10,433 bases of DNA, from assembly GCA_007127935.1 (NCBI GenBank), contig SKYL01000341.1, positions 1 to 10,433 of the forward strand, written 5' to 3'. Below are positions 7,414 through 10,433 of this stretch, one piece after another. This DNA is from Halorhodospira sp. (GTDB lineage Bacteria; Pseudomonadota; Gammaproteobacteria; Nitrococcales; Halorhodospiraceae). The translations under genes and the position numbers were made by a program. Position 1 is the stretch's first letter, and the number at the start of each line of letters is the position of its first letter. A model generated the notes under the pieces. That model searched no databases, was not told where the DNA came from, and saw only the letters and a list, made by a program, of their open reading frames with translations.

Positions 7414-7747
7414 GGCGGGGTTCCGGCTCACCCCGTTGGGGGGTGGCCGCGTACTGCTAGAGCCGGGTTTCGGCGTGAACCCCGGAGGGGCTCCGGACCC
7501 GATCATCGATTCGGTGCTGGAGCGCTTGTCGGGCCGGGAGGTGGTGACCCTATACTACGATCTGGCCGGCGTGGAGGTCGTGGACTCCACCTACCTGGGG
7601 TATCTGAACCGGTTGGCCCGCGCCTGCCGCACCGTCGGGGTCCGGATGGTCTGCATCCATCTCCGCCCGGCCACCGCCTTCGCCCTGGCCGGCCTGCTCA
7701 CGGCGCCGCCGGAGTTTGAGGTGGGACGGGGGGTCGGGGAGGGGTGA
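7406..7747 (+). CDS. Small single-domain STAS protein (RsbS-like antagonist)
   Basis: The protein has 113 residues. ATG 7406 directly follows GGGGGAG and overlaps the end of the RsbR-like gene by 8 nt, so translation is probably coupled. The whole protein is one STAS domain: an N-terminal strand region (RVLLEPGF), then YYDLAGVEVVDSTYLGYLNRL (about 50-70), then VRMVCIHLRPATAFALAGL. S61 in VDSTYLG sits where anti-sigma-factor antagonists and RsbS carry the regulatory phosphoserine. Length and lack of an N-terminal sensor fit RsbS or SpoIIAA-type antagonists. Beside an RsbR-like and an RsbT-like gene it is most simply the RsbS-like partner. It could instead be a free antagonist that binds the diguanylate cyclase. 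The last codons are an extreme G-rich run, and TGA abuts the convergent gene. Confidence 0.83.
   Translation: MSKAGFRLTPLGGGRVLLEPGFGVNPGGAPDPIIDSVLERLSGREVVTLYYDLAGVEVVDSTYLGYLNRLARACRTVGVRMVCIHLRPATAFALAGLLTAPPEFEVGRGVGEG
7723..7744 (+). other. Putative G-quadruplex motif at the 3' end of the operon
   Basis: Four G-runs follow each other: GGG 7723-7725, GGGGGG 7728-7733, GGGG 7736-7739 and GGGG 7741-7744. The loops are only two, two and one nt. This fits the standard G-quadruplex pattern on the coding strand and so in the mRNA. It covers the final codons (GRGVGEG) of the small STAS gene and stops at its TGA. An alternative fold pairs CGGGGA 7735-7740 with TCCCCG 7755-7760 across both stop codons. 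Either might help end transcription, since the convergent genes leave no space for an ordinary terminator. Confidence 0.55.
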
Positions 7748-9703
7748 TCAGAAATCCCCGTGCTGCCACATTTCCTCAGAGAAACGGACCGCCTGATTAC
7801 GCCCTGATTCTTTGGCCTGATACAAGGCTACATCGGCGAACTTGATCGCCTGCCAGAATCCGTCGGCATCGCTGGGGTACTCGCTGACGCCGATGGAGAT
7901 AGTCTTCTGAAGCGTCGTGCCGCTGACCGAAAACTTCATCTGCTCGATCCGCTCGCGGATCTTCTCCGCCACCGCCATGGCGTCGCCCGGTTCCACGTCC
8001 ATGAGCAGGACCAGGAACTCCTCGCCGCCGAAACGGATGACCACGTCGGCCTCGCGGACCGCGTTCTTCAGGATCGTGGAGGTCTCCTGGAGGAGTTGGT
8101 CGCCCACGTCATGGCCGTGGGTGTCATTGACCTGTTTGAAGTAATCGAGATCGCAGATGAGCAGTCCCACCTGCTTTTTGCGACGGACCACGCCGCTGAT
8201 GAGCTGGTTGGTGTGCTCCTGGAGGAAGCGCCGGTTGTAAAGCCCGGTCAGCGGGTCGATGAGGGCCGAGTCCCGCAACGTCTGCATCAACCGTTTCGCC
8301 TCGATGACGGAGAGGGACTGGTTGATATAGGTCTCGGCACGGAAGAGTTGACGGGCCCGCTCGCTGGGCAGGGCGCCGTCGCTCTTCTCGGCCGGGAAGC
8401 GCAATTGCACCACGCCGCCGGTCTTGCCGCCCAGCATCATCGGGATGCAAATGTGCCCGTTGTCGCCCTCTCCGGTGAAGCGCCGGCAGATGCCGGCGTA
8501 CTCGAAGGAGGAGACGTTGTGGCCGGTCTTGACTGCCCGGCACAGCGTGCAGTCGACGAGGACGTCTTCGTCGCATTGGAGCGTGGAATCGCCGACCAGC
8601 GGCGGATAGCCGACCCGCATCTCCTTTTGCTGGGAATCCACTTCGAAGATGGTGAACGCTTCGATCCCCAGCTCATTACGGAATACTTCGCCGAGGCGGT
8701 GGTAGACCTCGTCCAGCGACGCGTCCTCCTCGATCACCTTCTTATAGATCGTCATCCCGTAGACGGAGTCCATCAGCGAGTTGAACTTCTGCGACAGGGT
8801 GCCGATCTCATCCTGGGCCTTGACCGAGACCTTCTTGGCGTGGTCGATGTCGCCCATGCTCAGGGCGTCGATCTGATCGATAATCGACTCGATGGGCTGC
8901 TGGAAGGCGACGATCAGCCAGCGGACGAAGAGGATCAAAAGAAAAGTGGCGATGACTAGCACCACGATCATCGCATGAACCGAATTACGAATGATCTGGT
9001 AAATCTGGAGGTTGGTGCCCTGGTACTCATCGGTCAGGTGCTCGGCGTGGGCGCTGGTGACGGCGGTGGCCTCGTGGACCAGGCCGTGGATCGTCTCGAA
9101 GGAGGCCTGCAACGCTGCCCCGTTGCCGTCGGCGCTCTGAAGGGACTGTCGCTTTTGCAGCAGAAACTCGTCGAAGGAGCGGTCGAGTTGTTCCGTAACG
9201 GAGAGCATGCGCTGCAAATATTGCACGTTCTCCGGGTTGGACGTGGCCAGCGTGCGCAGGACCGTCTCGATGATGGTGCCCGCGTAGGTGGAGTCGGACC
9301 GGCGTAGGCTCAAATCGGCGACATCGGCGCGGATCGTCTTGATACGGTCCCGGGCGGAGTCGGCGTTGGGTAGGTTTGCCATGCTCTCCGCATCCAGCAT
9401 CCGGTGCAGATCCCGCTCGATGTCCTGGAGGGACTCCAGCACCGTGCGTGTGGTCTGGATGTACGGCACCGACTGTTCCGAGACTTGGTGGTATTTGAAG
9501 TGAATGGCGGAGAGGGCCGTCACGGCGACGACGGCCATGGAGGCGAACCAGAAGAGGGCACCGCCGGCGAACAGCAGGAACTTCCGCTTGATCGGCAGAT
9601 CGACGAACATCAGCTTGCGCAGGGTGCGCTGGAACAGGCTCGAAGACGATGCGCTGTCGTCCGGCGCGGGCGGGGGTGGCGTCGGGGGGGCGGTGTCATT
9701 CAT
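7748..9703 (-). CDS. Membrane-bound HAMP-GAF-GGDEF diguanylate cyclase
   Basis: The protein has 651 residues. ATG 9703 is fixed by an in-frame TAA four codons upstream; the Shine-Dalgarno is weak. Order: a Pro/Ser-rich cytoplasmic N-terminus (1-25), TM1 about 43-66, a helical periplasmic region about 67-240 like four-helix-bundle sensor domains, TM2 about 242-262, HAMP about 263-315, a GAF-like domain about 325-470, and GGDEF 480-645. The GGDEF domain is complete: DPLTGLYNRRF (483-493), CDLDYFKQVND (517-527), GGEEF at 559-563, and an intact inhibitory site R550-E-A-D553 five residues before it. It should be an active cyclase with product feedback. The GAF domain holds C377, C385, C388, C406 and C419, unusually cysteine-rich for GAF and possibly a metal, Fe-S or redox site. 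It is convergent with the STAS operon, with stop codons adjacent. Signals from the periplasm and from the GAF ligand would both feed c-di-GMP output. Confidence 0.93.
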   Translation of the reverse strand: MNDTAPPTPPPPAPDDSASSSSLFQRTLRKLMFVDLPIKRKFLLFAGGALFWFASMAVVAVTALSAIHFKYHQVSEQSVPYIQTTRTVLESLQDIERDLHRMLDAESMANLPNADSARDRIKTIRADVADLSLRRSDSTYAGTIIETVLRTLATSNPENVQYLQRMLSVTEQLDRSFDEFLLQKRQSLQSADGNGAALQASFETIHGLVHEATAVTSAHAEHLTDEYQGTNLQIYQIIRNSVHAMIVVLVIATFLLILFVRWLIVAFQQPIESIIDQIDALSMGDIDHAKKVSVKAQDEIGTLSQKFNSLMDSVYGMTIYKKVIEEDASLDEVYHRLGEVFRNELGIEAFTIFEVDSQQKEMRVGYPPLVGDSTLQCDEDVLVDCTLCRAVKTGHNVSSFEYAGICRRFTGEGDNGHICIPMMLGGKTGGVVQLRFPAEKSDGALPSERARQLFRAETYINQSLSVIEAKRLMQTLRDSALIDPLTGLYNRRFLQEHTNQLISGVVRRKKQVGLLICDLDYFKQVNDTHGHDVGDQLLQETSTILKNAVREADVVIRFGGEEFLVLLMDVEPGDAMAVAEKIRERIEQMKFSVSGTTLQKTISIGVSEYPSDADGFWQAIKFADVALYQAKESGRNQAVRFSEEMWQHGDF

Positions 9704-9736
9704 GGGGCGATCTTACCACCCATGAAAACCTTTCGT

Positions 9737-9742
9737 ATATTA
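9737..9742 (-). promoter_or_regulatory. Candidate -10 box for the membrane diguanylate cyclase
   Basis: On the minus strand TAATAT lies 33 nt before the ATG at 9703, in the only AT-rich stretch upstream of this gene. It would give a leader of about 27 nt. I see no good -35 box at 16-18 nt, so the call rests on this box and its position. Confidence 0.3.
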
Positions 9743-9810
9743 GGCCAATGAACAAATCGCCGAACAGGAAGTGCCGAACAAACGCTATTGCGAGGGGCGG
9801 CTGAATAAAC

Positions 9811-9896
9811 CGTCATTGCGAGGAGCGGAGCGACAAAGCAATCTCCAACCCGTTGGTGATCAGCGCCGAGATTGCTTCGCTACGCTCGCAATGACG
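9811..9896. repeat. Palindromic dispersed repeat (CGTCATTGCGAG type)
   Basis: The left arm begins CGTCATTGCGAG (9811-9822) and ends AGCAATCTC (9837-9845). The right arm begins GAGATTGCT (9868-9876) and ends CTCGCAATGACG (9885-9896). The outer 12 bp and inner 9 bp are exact inverted matches, the middle is imperfect, and a 22-nt spacer separates the arms. This pattern is a well-known non-coding repeat in many unrelated bacterial genomes, often mis-annotated as small proteins with strings such as CFATLAMTG. A partial copy (TATTGCGAGG) lies at 9786-9795. It is intergenic between two minus-strand genes. Mobility is inferred only; no target duplication is evident. Confidence 0.85.
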
Positions 9897-9941
9897 GGGA
9901 GCCCCGCAATGACAGGGAGCTTTGCAATCATGGGAAGGCGT
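9888..9941. repeat. Three-copy 18-nt tandem repeat extending the palindrome
   Basis: GCAATGAC at 9888, GCAATGAC at 9906 and GCAATCAT at 9924 are exactly 18 nt apart, each followed by a similar GGGA/GGGGA segment. Copies 1 and 2 match at most positions; copy 3 has decayed. The first copy overlaps the end of the right arm of the palindrome, so the array looks like repeated duplication of the palindrome tip. Confidence 0.7.
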
Positions 9942-9951
9942 TGCGGCGCTG

Positions 9952-9976
9952 CCGGGCCTCCGCGACGGAGGCCCGG
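9952..9976 (-). terminator. GC-rich hairpin downstream of the DUF2892 gene, possible terminator
   Basis: CCGGGCCTCCG (9952-9962) pairs perfectly over 11 bp with CGGAGGCCCGG (9966-9976), with a 3-nt loop. It lies 15 nt past the stop of the minus-strand DUF2892 gene, the right place for a terminator. No T-run follows on either strand, so it may be a weak or factor-assisted terminator, or a 3'-end-stabilising structure. Confidence 0.5.
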
Positions 9977-9991
9977 AGCCGGTGGTTTGGT

Positions 9992-10189
9992 TCAGGAGGT
10001 CTTGCAGGTCTTGACGCCCAGCAAGCTGTAAGCCGGGCACCAGCCGATGGCCGCGGTGGCCAAGGGCACTACGCCGATCCATGCCCAGACCGGGCCGCCG
10101 GCCACCGCCCAGCCGATCAGCGCGATTCCCGCCACCGCGCGAATGGCGCGATCGATGGTCCCTTCATTCTTCAGTTTTGCCAAGTCCAT
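9992..10189 (-). CDS. DUF2892 family small inner-membrane protein
   Basis: The protein has 65 residues. ATG 10189 follows AAAGGAG (10203 down to 10197) at 7 nt, a strong ribosome-binding site. The sequence matches the DUF2892 pattern: a short charged N-terminus with NEGTIDRAIRAVAGIAL, two hydrophobic segments (about 18-31 and 33-48) with a short turn at GGPVW, then GWCPAYSLLGVKTCKTS. The GWCP cysteine near the end is the family hallmark, also seen in the membrane part of YgaP-type rhodaneses. Function of stand-alone members is unknown; links to sulfur or thiol metabolism are speculative. A second related gene lies 78 nt upstream on the same strand, so the two are probably co-transcribed. Confidence 0.88.
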   Translation of the reverse strand: MDLAKLKNEGTIDRAIRAVAGIALIGWAVAGGPVWAWIGVVPLATAAIGWCPAYSLLGVKTCKTS

Positions 10190-10267
10190 AACTGGGCTCC
10201 TTTCATTAGGGAGTGGTAAGTCTCAAGGTTCTAGTGGCAAGAGGTCGGCTGTGAGGCGGCGACGGCG

Positions 10268-10433
10268 TTAGACTGGGCGCTCCTCGTGGAAACCGATCTT
10301 CTTCAGGATGGCCATGGCCGGACACCAGCCGGAGAATGCCGATTGCAACAAGTTCAGGCCGACGAAGGCGGTGAAGAGCAGCCACGCCGGGTGGTGGAAG
10401 TGGGCCAGCGCCACCGAAAGCAGTACGAAGAAA
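10268..10433 (-). CDS. DUF2892-like membrane protein, N-terminus beyond the right edge
   Basis: The last 54 codons of a minus-strand gene are visible, with TAA at 10268-10270. The translation has two hydrophobic segments ([12 protein letters not shown] and [16 protein letters not shown]) and then [15 protein letters not shown], the same ending pattern as the neighbouring DUF2892 protein. It is a paralogue, not a copy: outside the GWCPA motif the two differ strongly. The start codon, and any fused domain such as a rhodanese, lies outside the window. The 78-nt gap to the next gene holds only that gene's ribosome-binding site as far as I can see. Confidence 0.8.
   Translation of the reverse strand, partial: FFVLLSVALAHFHHPAWLLFTAFVGLNLLQSAFSGWCPAMAILKKIGFHEERPV

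Noticed and set aside
8096..8959. A 287-codon plus-strand open frame inside the membrane cyclase gene.
   Set aside because: It is a composition shadow of the HAMP-GAF-GGDEF gene, which has complete domains on the minus strand.
9888..9941. Regularly spaced short repeats as a possible CRISPR array.
   Set aside because: The period is only 18 nt with no unique spacers, and no cas genes are present; it is a tandem duplication.
9771..10082. Small open frames on both strands across the palindromic repeat, with strings such as CFATLAMTG.
   Set aside because: These are well-known artefacts of translating this repeat and show no start signal or conserved protein.

Overview
The window is GC-rich, densely coded bacterial DNA, most likely from a proteobacterium and probably a gammaproteobacterium. 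This rests on general features: a phasin (a polyhydroxyalkanoate granule protein), two diguanylate cyclases, a large flavin/iron-sulfur oxidoreductase, DUF2892 membrane proteins, and a palindromic dispersed repeat of the CGTCATTGCGAG type. No ribosomal or taxonomic marker gene is present, so the assignment is an inference. I see no rRNA, tRNA, CRISPR array, transposase or phage gene.

Layout. (1) 2-3532, minus strand: the first 1177 residues of a very large multidomain oxidoreductase that runs off the left edge. It combines a GltD-like Fe-S/FAD/NAD(P) module with a ferredoxin-reductase/PyrK-like module. (2) 3533-3833: a divergent intergenic region. (3) 3834-4283, plus: a phasin, followed by a clear rho-independent terminator. 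(4) 4430-7747, plus: a tight four-gene operon of a GGDEF diguanylate cyclase, an RsbT-like kinase fused to a SpoIIE/RsbX-like phosphatase, an RsbR-like STAS protein and a small RsbS-like STAS protein. (5) 7748-9703, minus: a membrane-anchored HAMP-GAF-GGDEF diguanylate cyclase, convergent with the operon with no base between the two stop codons. (6) 9704-9991: an intergenic stretch with a palindromic repeat, an 18-nt tandem repeat and a GC hairpin. (7) 9992-10433, minus: two small DUF2892-type membrane proteins, the upstream one cut by the right edge.

How the genes may work together. The most notable unit is the operon at 4430-7747. It has all the parts of a partner-switching (stressosome-like) module: an STAS scaffold with a sensor-like N-terminus, a small STAS antagonist, a switch kinase and a phosphatase. 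Kinase and phosphatase are one polypeptide, and the first gene is a cyclic-di-GMP synthase with no obvious sensor domain of its own. The simple inference is that the phosphorylation state of the STAS proteins controls the cyclase, rather than a sigma factor. A second diguanylate cyclase, with its own periplasmic sensor and a cysteine-rich GAF domain, sits next to it, so the locus looks like a c-di-GMP signalling island between metabolic genes.
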